From assembly GCA_028687335.1 (NCBI GenBank), contig JAQUAI010000006.1, positions 82,046 to 137,692 on the forward strand: a stretch of 55,647 nt of DNA. Direction: 5' to 3'. The notes below the pieces were generated by a model. That model had not been told where the DNA came from, made no database searches, and worked only from the letters and a program-made list of their open reading frames with translations. The stretch is from Gallionella sp. (GTDB lineage: Bacteria > Pseudomonadota > Gammaproteobacteria > Burkholderiales > Gallionellaceae). The translations under genes and the position numbers were made by a program. Below, piece after piece: positions 17,834-30,255 of the stretch (the first letter of the stretch is position 1; every line of letters starts with the position of its first letter).

Positions 17834-18958
17834 TTACTGCCCGAAGAAATCCTTCACTTTACCCATCCAAGATTTTGCACGCGGACTATGGCGTGCTGTA
17901 TCGCCTTGGCTAATATCTTCAAACTCGCGCAGCAACTCCTTTTGGCGCTCGGTCAGATTAGCTGGGGTTTCCACTACTACGTGGCAATGTAAATCGCCAT
18001 GCGCATGGGTACGCATTCCTTTGATACCTTTACCACGTAGTCGGAACTGCTTGCCGCTTTGTGTTTCAGCCGGAATTTTGATGCGAGCCGAGCCGTCAAG
18101 CGTGGGGATGTCGATCTCGCCACCCAGCGCGGCAGTGGCAAAGCTGATTGGCATTTCGCAATGCAAATCATCGCCTTCGCGTTGGAATACGCTATGCGGC
18201 TTGATGTGAATTTCAACATACAAATCGCCGTGCGGAGCCCCGTGCGAACCAGCTTCGCCGTGGCCGGTGTGGCGCAGGCGCATGCCGTTATCGATACCAG
18301 CAGGTATTTTGACTTCCAGTGTCTTCTGCTTTTTGACTCGTCCTGCGCCGTGGCAAGTGCCGCAAGGGGAGCTGATTTGTTTACCGCTGCCGTGGCAGCG
18401 TGGGCAGGGTTGTTGAATCGAGAAGAAACCCTGCTGCATCCGCACCTGTCCCTGTCCGGCACAAGTGGTACAGGTGGTCGGATTGGTGCCGGGTTTTGCG
18501 CCTGAGCCTTTGCAGGTTTCGCATTCATCCATGACGGGAATGCGAATCTGTTTCTCGCTGCCGCGAGCCGCCTCTTCCAGCGTGATTTCCATGTTGTAGC
18601 GCAAGTCGGCACCGCGATGGGCTTGACTGCGACCGCCACGTCCACCGCCGAAAATATCGCCGAAAATGTCCGAGAAGTCGAAACCTTGGGCACCGCCCGC
18701 ACCAAAGGGATTGCCTCCGCCCATACCCCCCGCTTCGAAAGCGGCGTGACCGTATTGGTCATAGGCTGAACGCTTTTGGCCGTCGGACAAGGTCTCGTAG
18801 GCTTCCTTTGCTTCTTTGAATTGCTCCTCCGCCTTCGGGTTGTCAGGATTGCGGTCAGGATGGTGCTTCATCGCCAGTTTGCGATAAGCCTTTTTGAGTT
18901 CATCCTCCGTCGCGTCACGATTGACACCGAGGACTTCGTAATAGTCTTTTTTGCTCAT
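17834..18958 (-). CDS. dnaJ: Chaperone protein DnaJ
   Basis: Hsp40 co-chaperone that delivers clients to DnaK and stimulates its ATPase. The 374-residue protein has the J domain with HPD in KHHPDRNPD (about 33-41), a Gly/Phe-rich linker (about 75-110), four zinc-binding CxxCxGxG repeats ([32 protein letters not shown]) and the C-terminal substrate domain. The ATG at 18958 ([12 protein letters not shown]) is the family start; an extension to 18979 adds seven unrelated residues. It is the last gene of grpE-dnaK-dnaJ, 76 bases after dnaK, ahead of a strong terminator. Confidence 0.96.
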   Translation of the reverse strand: MSKKDYYEVLGVNRDATEDELKKAYRKLAMKHHPDRNPDNPKAEEQFKEAKEAYETLSDGQKRSAYDQYGHAAFEAGGMGGGNPFGAGGAQGFDFSDIFGDIFGGGRGGRSQAHRGADLRYNMEITLEEAARGSEKQIRIPVMDECETCKGSGAKPGTNPTTCTTCAGQGQVRMQQGFFSIQQPCPRCHGSGKQISSPCGTCHGAGRVKKQKTLEVKIPAGIDNGMRLRHTGHGEAGSHGAPHGDLYVEIHIKPHSVFQREGDDLHCEMPISFATAALGGEIDIPTLDGSARIKIPAETQSGKQFRLRGKGIKGMRTHAHGDLHCHVVVETPANLTERQKELLREFEDISQGDTARHSPRAKSWMGKVKDFFGQ

Positions 18959-18965
18959 TGAAATG

Positions 18966-19027
18966 GGATTGAGGATCAAGGACTGAGTTGCCTAATCGGG
19001 CATGAGTCAATCCTCAATCCTCAATCC
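18966..19027. repeat. Heptamer repeat and dyad between dnaK and dnaJ
   Basis: TCAATCC occurs three times in tandem at 19007-19027, and its complement GGATTGAGGAT occurs at 18966-18976, making an 11-bp inverted repeat (arms 18966-18976 and 19010-19020). In the dnaK-dnaJ transcript this could form a hairpin just before the dnaJ start. Confidence 0.6.
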
Positions 19028-19034
19028 TTGCTCC

Positions 19035-20957
19035 TTATTTTTTGTCTTTGACTTCGGTGAACTCGGCATCCACGACATCGGCATCGTCGGCCTTTGTATC
19101 AGGCTGAGCACCGCCTTGTGCGCCTTGCGTTTTGGCTTGCTCGGCGGCATACATCTTTTCGCCCAGTTTCTGTGCGGCAGTGGCCAATGCTTCGGCTTTG
19201 GCATCGATGGCATCTTTGTCGTCGCCCTTCACCACGCCTTCGGCATCTTTAACTGCCGCTTCGATCGCAGACTTTTCATCTGCTGTCAGTTGCTCGCCGT
19301 ATTCTTTCAAAGACTTGTTGGTGGAGTGGATCAGCGCGTCCAGTTGGTTGCGCGAAGTTACCAGTTCCATTGCCTTCTTGTCTTCGTCGGCATGCGCTTC
19401 AGCATCGGCGACCATGCGTTGAATTTCTTCTTCGCTCAAACCAGAGCTGGCTTTGATGGTGATGTTAGCTTCCTTGTTGGTTGCTTTGTCCTTGGCGCTG
19501 ACGTGCAAGATACCATTTGCGTCGATGTTGAACGTCACTTCGATCTGCGGCATGCCGCGTGGTGCAGGTGGAATGTCGGACAGATTGAACTGGCCCAAGC
19601 TCTTGTTGCCGGAAGACATCTCGCGCTCACCTTGCAGCACGTGGATGGTTACGGCGGACTGGTTGTCGTCGGCAGTGGAGAATACTTGCGATGCCTTGGT
19701 TGGGATAGTGGTGTTCTTCTTGATGAGCTTGGTCATCACGCCGCCCATGGTCTCGATACCCAGAGACAGCGGGGTCACGTCCAGCAGCAGCACGTCCTTC
19801 ACTTCGCCTTGCAACACGCCGCCCTGGATGGCCGCGCCAACCGCCACAGCTTCATCCGGGTTCACGTCCTTGCGTGCTTCCTTGCCGAAGAACTCTTTAA
19901 CTTTCTCTTGCACCAGCGGCATACGAGTTTGACCGCCGACCAGAATTACGTCAGCGATGTCGGCGTTGGAAACACCTGCGTCACGCATGGCGATTTTGCA
20001 TGGCTCAATGGTGCGCGCAACCAAGTCTTCCACCAGACTTTCCAGCTTGGCGCGAGTAATCTTCACGGCCAAGTGTTTTGGGCCGGTTGCATCAGCAGTG
20101 ATGTAAGGCAGGTTTACTTCGGTTTGTTGCGCAGACGACAATTCGATCTTGGCTTTTTCTGCCGCGTCCTTCAGGCGTTGTAGAGCCAGCATGTCCTTCT
20201 TCAGATCCACGCCGCTTTCCTTTTTGAACTCTTCCACCAGAAATTCGATCACGCGCATGTCGAAGTCTTCGCCGCCGAGGAAGGTGTCACCGTTGGTGGA
20301 CATGACTTCAAACTGGTGCTCGCCGTCGATTTCGGCGATGTCGATGATGGAAATGTCGAATGTACCGCCACCCAAGTCATACACCGCGATCTTGCGGTCG
20401 CCTTCTTGTTTGTCCATACCGAACGCCAGCGCAGCCGCTGTGGGTTCGTTGATGATGCGCTTCACGTCCAAGCCTGCGATACGGCCTGCATCTTTGGTGG
20501 CTTGGCGTTGGCTGTCGTTGAAATAGGCAGGCACGGTGATGACGGCTTCGGTGACGGGCTCGCCCAGATAGTCCTCGGCGGTCTTCTTCATTTTCATCAA
20601 CACTTCAGCGGAGATTTCCGGTGCGGAGATTTCCTTGTCGCGCACCTTCACCCATGCGTCGCCGTTCTTGGCTTTGACGATGGTGTAGGGAACCATGTTG
20701 ATGTCCTTCTGTACCATCGGCTCTTCAAAGCGACGGCCGATCAGGCGTTTCACGCCGTACAGGGTGTTCTTCGGGTTGGTCACAGCCTGACGCTTGGCGG
20801 GCGCGCCCACCAGCACTTCGCCGTCTTCCATGTAGGCGATGATGGACGGTGTCGTGCGCGTACCTTCCGCGTTCTCGATCACCTTGGTCTTGCCGTTCTC
20901 CATGATGGCCACACAAGAATTCGTCGTGCCCAGGTCGATACCGATGATTTTTCCCAT
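19035..20957 (-). CDS. dnaK: Chaperone protein DnaK (Hsp70)
   Basis: ATP-dependent chaperone of the cytosol. The protein is 640 residues, full length. It starts [18 protein letters not shown] (ATPase phosphate loop 1), contains the [14 protein letters not shown] and [14 protein letters not shown] signatures, the interdomain linker [13 protein letters not shown], the substrate domain, and a C-terminal acidic tail ending [23 protein letters not shown] precedes the ATG. It lies between grpE and dnaJ and has its own sigma-32-like promoter at 21015-21042. Confidence 0.98.
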   Translation of the reverse strand: MGKIIGIDLGTTNSCVAIMENGKTKVIENAEGTRTTPSIIAYMEDGEVLVGAPAKRQAVTNPKNTLYGVKRLIGRRFEEPMVQKDINMVPYTIVKAKNGDAWVKVRDKEISAPEISAEVLMKMKKTAEDYLGEPVTEAVITVPAYFNDSQRQATKDAGRIAGLDVKRIINEPTAAALAFGMDKQEGDRKIAVYDLGGGTFDISIIDIAEIDGEHQFEVMSTNGDTFLGGEDFDMRVIEFLVEEFKKESGVDLKKDMLALQRLKDAAEKAKIELSSAQQTEVNLPYITADATGPKHLAVKITRAKLESLVEDLVARTIEPCKIAMRDAGVSNADIADVILVGGQTRMPLVQEKVKEFFGKEARKDVNPDEAVAVGAAIQGGVLQGEVKDVLLLDVTPLSLGIETMGGVMTKLIKKNTTIPTKASQVFSTADDNQSAVTIHVLQGEREMSSGNKSLGQFNLSDIPPAPRGMPQIEVTFNIDANGILHVSAKDKATNKEANITIKASSGLSEEEIQRMVADAEAHADEDKKAMELVTSRNQLDALIHSTNKSLKEYGEQLTADEKSAIEAAVKDAEGVVKGDDKDAIDAKAEALATAAQKLGEKMYAAEQAKTQGAQGGAQPDTKADDADVVDAEFTEVKDKK

Positions 20958-21014
20958 GATGCTTTCCTTTCAGTTGAATGCTTAAAGAATGAATGTTTTG
21001 TTGCTTGCCGCCTA

Positions 21015-21042
21015 ACATCAGGGCGGCGCTGAATATTTCAAG
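21015..21042 (-). promoter_or_regulatory. Sigma-32-type heat-shock promoter of dnaK
   Basis: On the minus strand, CTTGAAA (complement of 21036-21042) and, 12-13 bases on, CCCTGATGT (complement of 21015-21023), against the consensus CTTGAAA-N11-16-CCCCATnT. The -35 is perfect and the -10 partial. Confidence 0.6.
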
Positions 21043-21125
21043 TGCTTTATGAGGGAAAGGGATGGTGAAACCGCGCCCACTAATCTGGAGAGGTTTTTTT
21101 ACCCTTCCTTAACCCTTTACAGTGT

Positions 21126-21653
21126 TTATTCCTTGGTCTTTGCCACCATCACCAAAGCAGGGCGTAAAACGCGCTCATTCAGGGAGTAGCCCTTCTGCAT
21201 TACATTGACCACGGTGTTGGCTTCCAGCTCGCTTTCGATCATGCCAATAGCCTGATGCTTGTGCGGATCAAGCTTTTCACCAACCGGATTGATTTCCTTG
21301 ATGTTGAATTTTTCGAACACGCTGGAAAGCTGCTTCAGTGTCAGCTCCATGCCGCTCTTGAAGCTTTCCACGTTTTCGGTTTGCACGGCCATTCCTGCTT
21401 GCAAACTGTCCATGACAGCCAGCATCTCGTTGGAGAAACGCTCGACGGCAAACTTTTGCGCTTTGCTTACATCTTCGGCGGCGCGGCGGCGGATGTTTTC
21501 GCCCTCGGCCTTGGCGTACATCCAAGCATCGTAATGTTCTTGTGCCTTACGCTCGGATTCTTTAAGCATCTCTTCCATGCTGGGCATAACTTCTGCCGTT
21601 TGCTCAGGCGTGGTGGACTGTTGTTCTTGCTGCTTGTTTTCTTGCTGTTCCAT
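21126..21653 (-). CDS. grpE: Nucleotide exchange factor GrpE
   Basis: Releases ADP from DnaK. The 175-residue protein has a Gln/Glu-rich start, a long N-terminal coiled coil (about 30-80, with [25 protein letters not shown]) and the C-terminal beta domain ([37 protein letters not shown]). The ATG at 21653 is preceded by GGAGA at a good distance; an extension to 21707 is ruled out because the heat-shock promoter lies inside it. It is the first gene of the grpE-dnaK-dnaJ group. Confidence 0.95.
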   Translation of the reverse strand: MEQQENKQQEQQSTTPEQTAEVMPSMEEMLKESERKAQEHYDAWMYAKAEGENIRRRAAEDVSKAQKFAVERFSNEMLAVMDSLQAGMAVQTENVESFKSGMELTLKQLSSVFEKFNIKEINPVGEKLDPHKHQAIGMIESELEANTVVNVMQKGYSLNERVLRPALVMVAKTKE

Positions 21654-21680
21654 AAAAATCTCCGTTCGGTGACTCGCTGC

Positions 21681-21711
21681 TAATTGGGGCGGTATTCTCG
21701 ATTTCAAGGGG
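21681..21711 (-). promoter_or_regulatory. Sigma-32 heat-shock promoter of grpE
   Basis: On the minus strand, CCCCTTGAAA (complement of 21702-21711), 12 bases, then CCCCAATTA (complement of 21681-21689). This is close to the full sigma-32 consensus. The transcript would start about 20 bases before the grpE ATG. Confidence 0.88.
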
Positions 21712-21781
21712 TATCAATAATATTTTCAGCTCGGTTGCTTGGCTGGCTACAATGGCCGCCATCTTCGGGTGGGGCATAACA

Positions 21782-23491
<1,710 letters not shown>

Positions 23492-23502
23492 GGAGGTGCG
23501 CA

Positions 23503-23934
23503 ATGAGCAATGCTTTCACGGTAAGCTCGGTTTCATGGCACGACGGCGAACCGTTGTTGCGTAAGGTGCGCGAAGCTGTATTTATTCGGGAGCAGGGCGT
23601 GCCAGTTGAGTTGGAGTGGGATGGGCTGGATGAATGTTGCCGTCACGCCTTAGCACTTAGCTTGAGTGGCGATGCCATCGGCTGCGGCAGGCTGTTGCCG
23701 GACGGACACATCGGTCGGGTGGCGGTATTACCTGTATGGCGTAAGCAACACGTTGGAACTGCGATTGTTGAGGCGCTATTGAGTGATGCACAGGCGCATG
23801 GACACAAGCGTGTGGTCATCGAAGCGCAGACTCATGCACTCACTTTTTACTACCGTTTTGGCTTCGCCGAACAAGGGGAAGTCTTTATGGATGCAGGGTT
23901 GCCGCATATCCAAATGGTTTTGGAGTTAGCCTGA
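23503..23934 (+). CDS. GNAT family N-acetyltransferase
   Basis: A 143-residue acetyltransferase. REAVFIREQGVPVELEWDGLDE near the N-terminus and GRVAVLPVWRKQHVGTAIVEALL (acetyl-CoA loop, Q/RxxGxG/A type, about 73-95) are typical of the ElaA/PA4866-like subgroup. The substrate is unknown. GAGGAGG with good spacing precedes the ATG, one of the best ribosome-binding sites in the window. It follows the L,D-transpeptidase by 11 bases, probably in the same operon. Confidence 0.85.
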   Translation: MSNAFTVSSVSWHDGEPLLRKVREAVFIREQGVPVELEWDGLDECCRHALALSLSGDAIGCGRLLPDGHIGRVAVLPVWRKQHVGTAIVEALLSDAQAHGHKRVVIEAQTHALTFYYRFGFAEQGEVFMDAGLPHIQMVLELA

Positions 23935-24002
23935 ATTCATTGCGCAGGCCTTTCACTCCATCTGTCTGGCGCATTTATCAATAAAACCGGTTTCTTGTCA
24001 CC

Positions 24003-24953
24003 ATGATCGCTAATCCCGCTGTTGAAAAAAACAATCTACATCCGCGCAATTTGCATCGGGAACGTTACGATTTTGCCCACCTGATAACCATCCATCCGCC
24101 ATTGGCTAGTTTTGTGCAGGTGAATCCACATGGCAATGCGACGATTGATTTCGCTGATCCTGTGGCGGTCAAAGCACTGAATTGTGCTTTGCTGGCGTGT
24201 TATTACGACATCAAAGAGTGGGATATCCCAGCGCAATATTTGTGTCCGCCCATTCCCGGGCGCGCGGACTATGTGCATTATCTTGCTGATTTGCTGGCAA
24301 GCGAAAATGGCAATGAAATTCCGCGCGGTGATCGAGTGCGGGTGCTCGATATCGGGGTGGGGGCGAACTGTATTTATCCGATTATCGGGCAGCGCAGCTA
24401 CGGCTGGCATTTCGTTGGTACGGATGTTGACGAAGCCGCGCTGGACAATGCACAACGTATTTTGCAGCGCAACGAATTAACGTCTGCGGTGGAGTTGCGT
24501 CGGCAATCATCGTCTTCGGCAATTTTTTCGGGAGTCACTTTTGCCGATGAATTTTTTGCGCTAACGCTGTGCAATCCTCCTTTTCATGCTTCATTGGCCG
24601 AAGCCAGGCAAGGCTCGCAACGAAAATGGAAAAATCTGGGTAAGGAAAACAACAAGCACAAAAATCCGGTTCTTAATTTCGGCGGACATGGGCGGGAATT
24701 ATGTTGCGACGGAGGCGAGGAGGCTTTTGTCAAACGGATGATTGAAGAGAGTCAATCTGGGCGCGAGCACTGTTTGTGGTTTACTACGCTGATTTCAAAA
24801 TCGGCCACTTTGCCGCATGTTTATCGTGCGTTGAAATATGTCGGCGCGAGCGAAAATCGCACGATAGAAATGTCACAAGGACAGAAAAAAAGCCGCTTCA
24901 TCGCTTGGACGTTTCTGGATAAGTCACAACGCCAAGCTTGGTGGCAGTCTTAG
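24003..24953 (+). CDS. rlmF: 23S rRNA (adenine(1618)-N6)-methyltransferase
   Basis: Methylates A1618 of 23S rRNA. The 316-residue protein starts [17 protein letters not shown], has the SAM-binding [16 protein letters not shown] (about 119-134) and the N6-adenine methyltransferase motif NPPFH (191-195), then [24 protein letters not shown], typical for RlmF. The start at 24003 agrees with the usual N-terminus. The last bases overlap the stop codon of convergent pgi by four bases. Confidence 0.93.
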   Translation: MIANPAVEKNNLHPRNLHRERYDFAHLITIHPPLASFVQVNPHGNATIDFADPVAVKALNCALLACYYDIKEWDIPAQYLCPPIPGRADYVHYLADLLASENGNEIPRGDRVRVLDIGVGANCIYPIIGQRSYGWHFVGTDVDEAALDNAQRILQRNELTSAVELRRQSSSSAIFSGVTFADEFFALTLCNPPFHASLAEARQGSQRKWKNLGKENNKHKNPVLNFGGHGRELCCDGGEEAFVKRMIEESQSGREHCLWFTTLISKSATLPHVYRALKYVGASENRTIEMSQGQKKSRFIAWTFLDKSQRQAWWQS

Positions 24954-26605
24954 CTTGTATGACGATTCAGCGCTTTTCTCGCATGCGCGATTAGCGCAGT
25001 TGTAGATGCATCGTGGCATGAGGCGGGGGCTTCACCATGTAATTCCGGCAGAATTTTCCCTGCCAGTTGTTTGCCCAGCTCCACACCCCATTGATCGAAC
25101 GGGTTGATATTCCACACTACACTTTGCACAAATACCTTGTGTTCGTAGAGTGCGATCAGCATTCCTAGTGTGTGCGGGTCGAGTTGCTTGAATAGCAGCG
25201 TGTTAGTGGGTTTGTTGCCGGGGAAGACTTTATGCGGCAATAGGGCTTCCAACTCGGCACCGCCTAATCCCTGCGCAGTCAATTCGGCACGTGCCTCATC
25301 CGATGTTTTACCAAGCATTAGTGCTTCGGTTTGGGCAAAGCAGTTAGCCAGCAGGATGGCATGATGCTCGCCCGACGGATTTTGGCTGTGCATGGGGGCG
25401 AAAAAGTCCGCCGGAATCATGCGGGTGCCCTGATGAATGAGTTGGTAAAAAGCGTGTTGCCCGTTGGTTCCCGGTTCTCCCCAAACCGTCATGCCGGTAT
25501 CGTAATCGACCTGATTACCGTCACGATCAACACCTTTTCCGTTACTTTCCATATCCAGTTGTTGCAGATAGGCGGCGAAACGGTGCAGATACTGGTCGTA
25601 GGGTAGGATGGCAGTGGAGCCAGTGCCAAAAAAATTGCCATACCAAACGCCGAGCATTCCCATCAATACGGGAATATTTTGTTCGAATGGCGCGCTACGA
25701 AAATGCTGATCCATCGCATGAGCGCCACCCAGCAATTCTTCGAACTTATCCATACCTAGATAGAGCGCAATCGGTAAGCCAATAGCAGACCACAGCGAGT
25801 AGCGTCCGCCAACCCAATCCCAGAATTCAAATACGTTGTCTGGGTTGATGCCGAACTGTGAGGTGGCTTGCAGATTGGTTGAGACTGCCGCGAAATGTTG
25901 TGCGACGGCGGCTTCATCACCCAGTTGCGCGACTAGCCACGCGCGTGCAGAGCGGGCATTGGTCAGGGTTTCTTGCGTGGTGAAGGTTTTTGAGCTGACG
26001 ATAAACAGGGTCGTTTCGGCATTCAGTTTTTTCAACGTTTCGGCAAGGTGTGTGGCATCCACATTGGAAACAAAATGGGCGCGCAATGCTGCGCTTCCGT
26101 AAGGTTTGAGCGCCTCGCACACCATGTAAGGGCCGAGATCAGAGCCGCCAATGCCAATATTGACAATGTCGGTAATTGTTTTGCCGGTGTGCCCAAGGTG
26201 CTTGCCGTTACGCACCGCATCGGAAAATACACGCATTGCATCCAGTACACGTCGGATATCCGGCATGACATCTTTGCCATTCACCAGTACCGGTTCACCT
26301 GAGCGGTTACGCAAAGCCGTGTGCAGTGCGGCACGATGTTCGGTGACATTGATTTTGTCGCCACCGAACATGCGCGCGATCCATTCGGCTAATTGCGCTT
26401 GCCGTGCCAAGTCCAGTAGCAGGGAAATGGTTTCAGTGGTGATACGATTTTTCGAATAATCAAATAGCAGGTCAGCCAATTGCACCGAGAAGCGCGCAAA
26501 GCGTTCCGGGTCAGTGCGGAACATTTCGCGCATTTGCAATTCGGCAACAGCCGAGTGGTGTGACTTGAGCGCAAGCCAGGCGGGCGATTGTGTGAGCTTG
26601 GACAT
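24950..26605 (-). CDS. pgi: Glucose-6-phosphate isomerase
   Basis: Interconverts glucose 6-phosphate and fructose 6-phosphate, linking glycolysis/gluconeogenesis with the glycogen genes beside it. The 551-residue protein has [15 protein letters not shown], the catalytic-region [11 protein letters not shown] and [22 protein letters not shown], and the C-terminal [15 protein letters not shown]. The ATG at 26605 ([13 protein letters not shown]) is preferred over a TTG five codons upstream. It follows glgB by 27 bases, so the two are probably co-transcribed. Confidence 0.96.
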   Translation of the reverse strand: MSKLTQSPAWLALKSHHSAVAELQMREMFRTDPERFARFSVQLADLLFDYSKNRITTETISLLLDLARQAQLAEWIARMFGGDKINVTEHRAALHTALRNRSGEPVLVNGKDVMPDIRRVLDAMRVFSDAVRNGKHLGHTGKTITDIVNIGIGGSDLGPYMVCEALKPYGSAALRAHFVSNVDATHLAETLKKLNAETTLFIVSSKTFTTQETLTNARSARAWLVAQLGDEAAVAQHFAAVSTNLQATSQFGINPDNVFEFWDWVGGRYSLWSAIGLPIALYLGMDKFEELLGGAHAMDQHFRSAPFEQNIPVLMGMLGVWYGNFFGTGSTAILPYDQYLHRFAAYLQQLDMESNGKGVDRDGNQVDYDTGMTVWGEPGTNGQHAFYQLIHQGTRMIPADFFAPMHSQNPSGEHHAILLANCFAQTEALMLGKTSDEARAELTAQGLGGAELEALLPHKVFPGNKPTNTLLFKQLDPHTLGMLIALYEHKVFVQSVVWNINPFDQWGVELGKQLAGKILPELHGEAPASCHDASTTALIAHARKALNRHTS

Positions 26606-26632
26606 GATGAGGCTTTTCAAATCAAATGAGGA

Positions 26633-28795
26633 TCAATCCTGGGGAACAAGAATTACGCCTGCCAGCGGCGGCAGTGAAATCACGGCAGAGTAGGGGAGTC
26701 CCATCCACGGCATTGCTTCGGCTTGGATAAGTCCGCCATTTCCGATATTGCTGCCAGCATAATACTCAGAGTCGCTGTTGAGAACTTCGCGATACTGTTT
26801 TTGTGCAGGGAGTCCGATGCGGTAATGTTCGCGCGGCACAGGGGTCAGATTGAGTGCAATCACCACGCTGTTCCCATCCCGTCCTTTACGTTGATAGGAA
26901 AGGACGGATTTTTCCGCGTCGCTACAGTCGATCCAAGAAAAGCCACTGGGATCGAAATCAAGTTCGTGTAAAGCCGGAACGGTCCGGTAGAGTTGGTTCA
27001 AGTCGTGGCTGAGATTTTGCATGCCGCGATGCATATCCTGACCGAGCTGCCACCACTCAAGCTCCCACTTTGATTGCCATTCACGGCCTTGGGCGATTTC
27101 ATTACCCATGAAGTTGAGTTTTTTGCCCGGACTGGTCATCTGATAAGTGAGCAGCAAGCGCAGATTGGCGAATTTCTGCCATGCATCTCCCGGCATTTTA
27201 GAAAGTAATGAACCTTTGCCGTGCACGACCTCATCGTGCGAGAAAGGCATAACAAAGTTTTCGCTGTAAGCGTAAATTTGACCAAAGGTTAGCTGGTTGT
27301 GATGGTAGCGACGATGTACCGGCTCGTGATGGAAATAGCTCAGCGTGTCATTCATCCAGCCCATATTCCACTTGACCGAAAAGCCCAATCCGCCCAAGTA
27401 GACCGGACGGGAAACACCGGGCCATGCCGTGGATTCTTCGGCAAATGTTAGTGCGCCGGGAAACTCCTCATGCACCATGATATTCATTTCGCGCAAAAAA
27501 TCGACTGCGTCCAGATTTTCGCGGCCACCGTATTTGTTAGGTATCCATTCGCCCGCTTTGCGCGAGTAATCGAGATAAAGCATGGAAGCAACGGCATCAA
27601 CGCGCAAACCGTCGAAATGAAACTCGTTCAGCCAGTAGTGCGCACTGGACATCAAAAAGCTTTTTACTTCATTGCGACCGTAGTTGAATATATGTGTGCC
27701 CCAGTCCTGATGGAAGCCTAAGCGAGGATCTTCGTGTTCGTAAAGTGCGGTGCCGTCGAAACGCGCCAGCGCCCAGCTGTCCTGCGGAAAATGCGCTGGA
27801 ACCCAGTCGAGTAGCACGCCAATATCGGCCTGATGGCAGGTGTCGATGAAAAAGCGCAAATCGTCCGGCGAGCCAAAGCGGCTGGTTGGAGCAAAGTAGC
27901 CGGTACATTGGTAACCCCACGACTCATCCAGCGGGTGCTCCGAAATTGGCATCAATTCGATATGCGTGTAGCCCATACCTTTTACATAAGGCACAAGGTC
28001 GGCGGCTAATTCGCGGTAGCTGTAGCAACGCCCGTCTGGATGGCGTTTCCACGAGCCTAAATGCACTTCATAAATGTTGATCGCGCCATGTAACCAATCC
28101 CATTGGCCGCGATGTGACATCCAGCTTGCGTCTTGCCATTGGTGGTTGTGTGCTGGTGCGGCCAGGGATGCAGTGCCCGGGCGCGACTCATAGCCTTGTG
28201 CATAAGGGTCGGTTTTGGTCAGCAATGCACCGCTGTCGCGGTTTCTGATCTCGTAACGATAGAGGGTGTGCTGTGCGATGCCGGGAATAAACAACTCCCA
28301 TACGCCACCGCCTCCGAGCGAGCGCATCGGGTGACGACGACCATCCCATTGATTGAATTCACCAACTACGCTGACGCGCTCGGCATTCGGAGCCCAAACT
28401 GCAAAACGTACGCCTTGAATCCCATTGATTTCAAAAGGAATGGAACCCAGCATGCGGTAGCCTTGGCGTAAACGACCTTCGCTGAATAAATACAAATCTT
28501 GCGTGCTGATCGTGCTGGGAAATTGGTAGGGATCAACAATATCGTGCACGGCTTCGCCGTAATGCAGTCGGAGGGAGTAGGGACGCGCAGGCTCTTTGTC
28601 AGAGTGCAACTCAAAAAGTCCGCAAGGATCAACTTTCTTAAACTTTGTTAACGCGGGAGTGTTCAGCAGATCAACATCAGTGGCGTGAGGATCATAAACT
28701 CGAATTACCCACTGGCCATCTTCTTGATGTAAACCCAGTAATTTGAAAGGGTTATATAAACGTGCTTGCATCAGCGAGTCAATCAGTTCGTGCAC
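26633..28795 (-). CDS. glgB: 1,4-alpha-glucan (glycogen) branching enzyme
   Basis: Introduces alpha-1,6 branches into glycogen. The 720-residue protein has an N-terminal CBM48-type module (about 20-200, with [21 protein letters not shown]), then a GH13 domain with the nucleophile region [19 protein letters not shown], the acid/base glutamate in [11 protein letters not shown] and the transition-state site [12 protein letters not shown]. The start is GTG (28793-28795), preceded by AGGGG at six bases. The frame stays open to 28984, but that stretch lies over the glgC start and is not protein-like. Divergent from glgC. Confidence 0.95.
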   Translation of the reverse strand: MHELIDSLMQARLYNPFKLLGLHQEDGQWVIRVYDPHATDVDLLNTPALTKFKKVDPCGLFELHSDKEPARPYSLRLHYGEAVHDIVDPYQFPSTISTQDLYLFSEGRLRQGYRMLGSIPFEINGIQGVRFAVWAPNAERVSVVGEFNQWDGRRHPMRSLGGGGVWELFIPGIAQHTLYRYEIRNRDSGALLTKTDPYAQGYESRPGTASLAAPAHNHQWQDASWMSHRGQWDWLHGAINIYEVHLGSWKRHPDGRCYSYRELAADLVPYVKGMGYTHIELMPISEHPLDESWGYQCTGYFAPTSRFGSPDDLRFFIDTCHQADIGVLLDWVPAHFPQDSWALARFDGTALYEHEDPRLGFHQDWGTHIFNYGRNEVKSFLMSSAHYWLNEFHFDGLRVDAVASMLYLDYSRKAGEWIPNKYGGRENLDAVDFLREMNIMVHEEFPGALTFAEESTAWPGVSRPVYLGGLGFSVKWNMGWMNDTLSYFHHEPVHRRYHHNQLTFGQIYAYSENFVMPFSHDEVVHGKGSLLSKMPGDAWQKFANLRLLLTYQMTSPGKKLNFMGNEIAQGREWQSKWELEWWQLGQDMHRGMQNLSHDLNQLYRTVPALHELDFDPSGFSWIDCSDAEKSVLSYQRKGRDGNSVVIALNLTPVPREHYRIGLPAQKQYREVLNSDSEYYAGSNIGNGGLIQAEAMPWMGLPYSAVISLPPLAGVILVPQD

Positions 28796-28883
28796 TTCAT
28801 TCCCCTTATTTTTTCTTGTCTGATGCTTCGATTGTAAACGATAATGAGCGCAGTAACTAAGGCAAATAAAAGGGAGAAGAAAC

Positions 28884-30209
28884 GTGAACGCTGAATTGGG
28901 GTATCTGCAAAAGAAGTACCAGAACGCAGCCGGCGAACCAGCTCCAAGGTTCGTTAGTCGCATCACGAAAAATACATATGCCATGGTGCTGGCGGGTGGG
29001 CGCGGCAGTCGTTTGCATCAGCTGACCGATTGGCGAGCAAAGCCTGCGGTTCCTTTTGGTGGGAAGTTTCGCATCATCGATTTTGTATTGTCCAACTGTG
29101 TTAACTCCGGCATCCGTCGTATTGGTGTCGCCACACAATACAAGTCACATAGTTTGATTCAACACATCCAGCGTGGCTGGTCATTCCTGAATGGTCAGTT
29201 CGGCGAGTTTATCGACTTGCTGCCTGCACAACAGCGTATCAGCGAAGAGCATTGGTATCAGGGTACCGCCGATGCGGTGTTCCAAAATTTGGATATTCTG
29301 CGTGAAACGAATCCTGATTTTGTGCTGATTCTCGCGGGCGATCATATCTACAAAATGGACTACGGTAAGTTGCTGGCTTTCCATGTGGAGAGCAAAGCCG
29401 ATATGACGGTAGCTTGTCTTGAAGTGCCTGTCGCGGATGCTAAAGCTTTCGGCGTGATGGCGGTGGATGAGCATAGTCGCGTGGTCGAATTTGCCGAGAA
29501 ACCCGACGATCCTGCCTGTATTCCGGGTAAGCCTGGCACGTCTCTGGCCAGTATGGGGATCTATGTGTTCAACACCAAATTTCTGTTTGAACAGTTAATT
29601 CGCGACGCGGATGATAAAAAATCCAGTCACGACTTTGGCAAGGATTTGATTCCTCATATGGTGGAAAAATATCGTGTCTATGCGCAAAGCTTCGAAAATA
29701 GCTGCGTTGGCATGGAGATAGATAACATCCCTTATTGGCGTGATGTTGGTACTATTGATTCGTATTGGGAAGCCAATATGGAGCTAACCAAAGTCATTCC
29801 CGATTTGAATATGTATGATCAGGAATGGCCGATTTGGACACATCAAGAGCAACTACCTCCTGCCAAGTTCGTCTTCAACGAAGATGACAGGCGCGGGATC
29901 GCGATTGATTCGCTGGTTTCGGGCGGATGTATCGTTAGCGGTTCGCTGGTCAAACACTCGCTGCTATTCTCGGATGTGCGTGTTAACAGCTACAGCACGA
30001 TTGAAGATTCGGTGCTCTTGCCGAATGTGGATGTCGGACGTTACGTTACCCTGAAGCGTGTGATCGTGGACAAGAATTGCAAAATTCCAGAAGGCTTGGA
30101 AGTTGGCGTTAATCCGGAAGAAGACCGCAAGCGTTTCCACGTTAGTCCCAATGGGGTGACTTTGATTACCCCGGATATGTTGGGGCAGCGAGTACACAGC
30201 GTTCGTTAA
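28884..30209 (+). CDS. glgC: Glucose-1-phosphate adenylyltransferase
   Basis: Makes ADP-glucose, the donor for glycogen synthesis; usually allosterically controlled by glycolytic intermediates. The 441-residue protein has the nucleotidyltransferase loop [17 protein letters not shown] (about 33-49), [36 protein letters not shown], and a C-terminal left-handed beta-helix ([21 protein letters not shown]). The start is GTG, preceded by GGGAGAAG. A GC hairpin follows the stop. No glycogen synthase (glgA) is seen in the window. Confidence 0.95.
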   Translation: MNAELGYLQKKYQNAAGEPAPRFVSRITKNTYAMVLAGGRGSRLHQLTDWRAKPAVPFGGKFRIIDFVLSNCVNSGIRRIGVATQYKSHSLIQHIQRGWSFLNGQFGEFIDLLPAQQRISEEHWYQGTADAVFQNLDILRETNPDFVLILAGDHIYKMDYGKLLAFHVESKADMTVACLEVPVADAKAFGVMAVDEHSRVVEFAEKPDDPACIPGKPGTSLASMGIYVFNTKFLFEQLIRDADDKKSSHDFGKDLIPHMVEKYRVYAQSFENSCVGMEIDNIPYWRDVGTIDSYWEANMELTKVIPDLNMYDQEWPIWTHQEQLPPAKFVFNEDDRRGIAIDSLVSGGCIVSGSLVKHSLLFSDVRVNSYSTIEDSVLLPNVDVGRYVTLKRVIVDKNCKIPEGLEVGVNPEEDRKRFHVSPNGVTLITPDMLGQRVHSVR

Positions 30210-30222
30210 TTGTTATTTTCAT

Positions 30223-30247
30223 CCCGCCGCATCCCGGCGGGATTCTT
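30223..30247 (+). terminator. Hairpin / weak terminator after glgC
   Basis: CCCGCCG (30223-30229), loop CATCC, CGGCGGG (30235-30241), then ATTCTT. Stem and tail match the hairpin before lepA (10506) base for base. The T-run is short, so read-through into the GH57 gene is likely. Confidence 0.55.
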
Positions 30248-30255
30248 GAGTTTTC

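Noticed and set aside
19002..20183. A 393-codon plus-strand frame antisense to dnaK
   Set aside because: It is a shadow of the strongly biased dnaK codons; dnaK itself is unmistakable.
28796..28984. N-terminal extension of GlgB over the glgC start
   Set aside because: The extra residues are hydrophobic and not like GlgB; the GTG at 28795 has a good ribosome-binding site.
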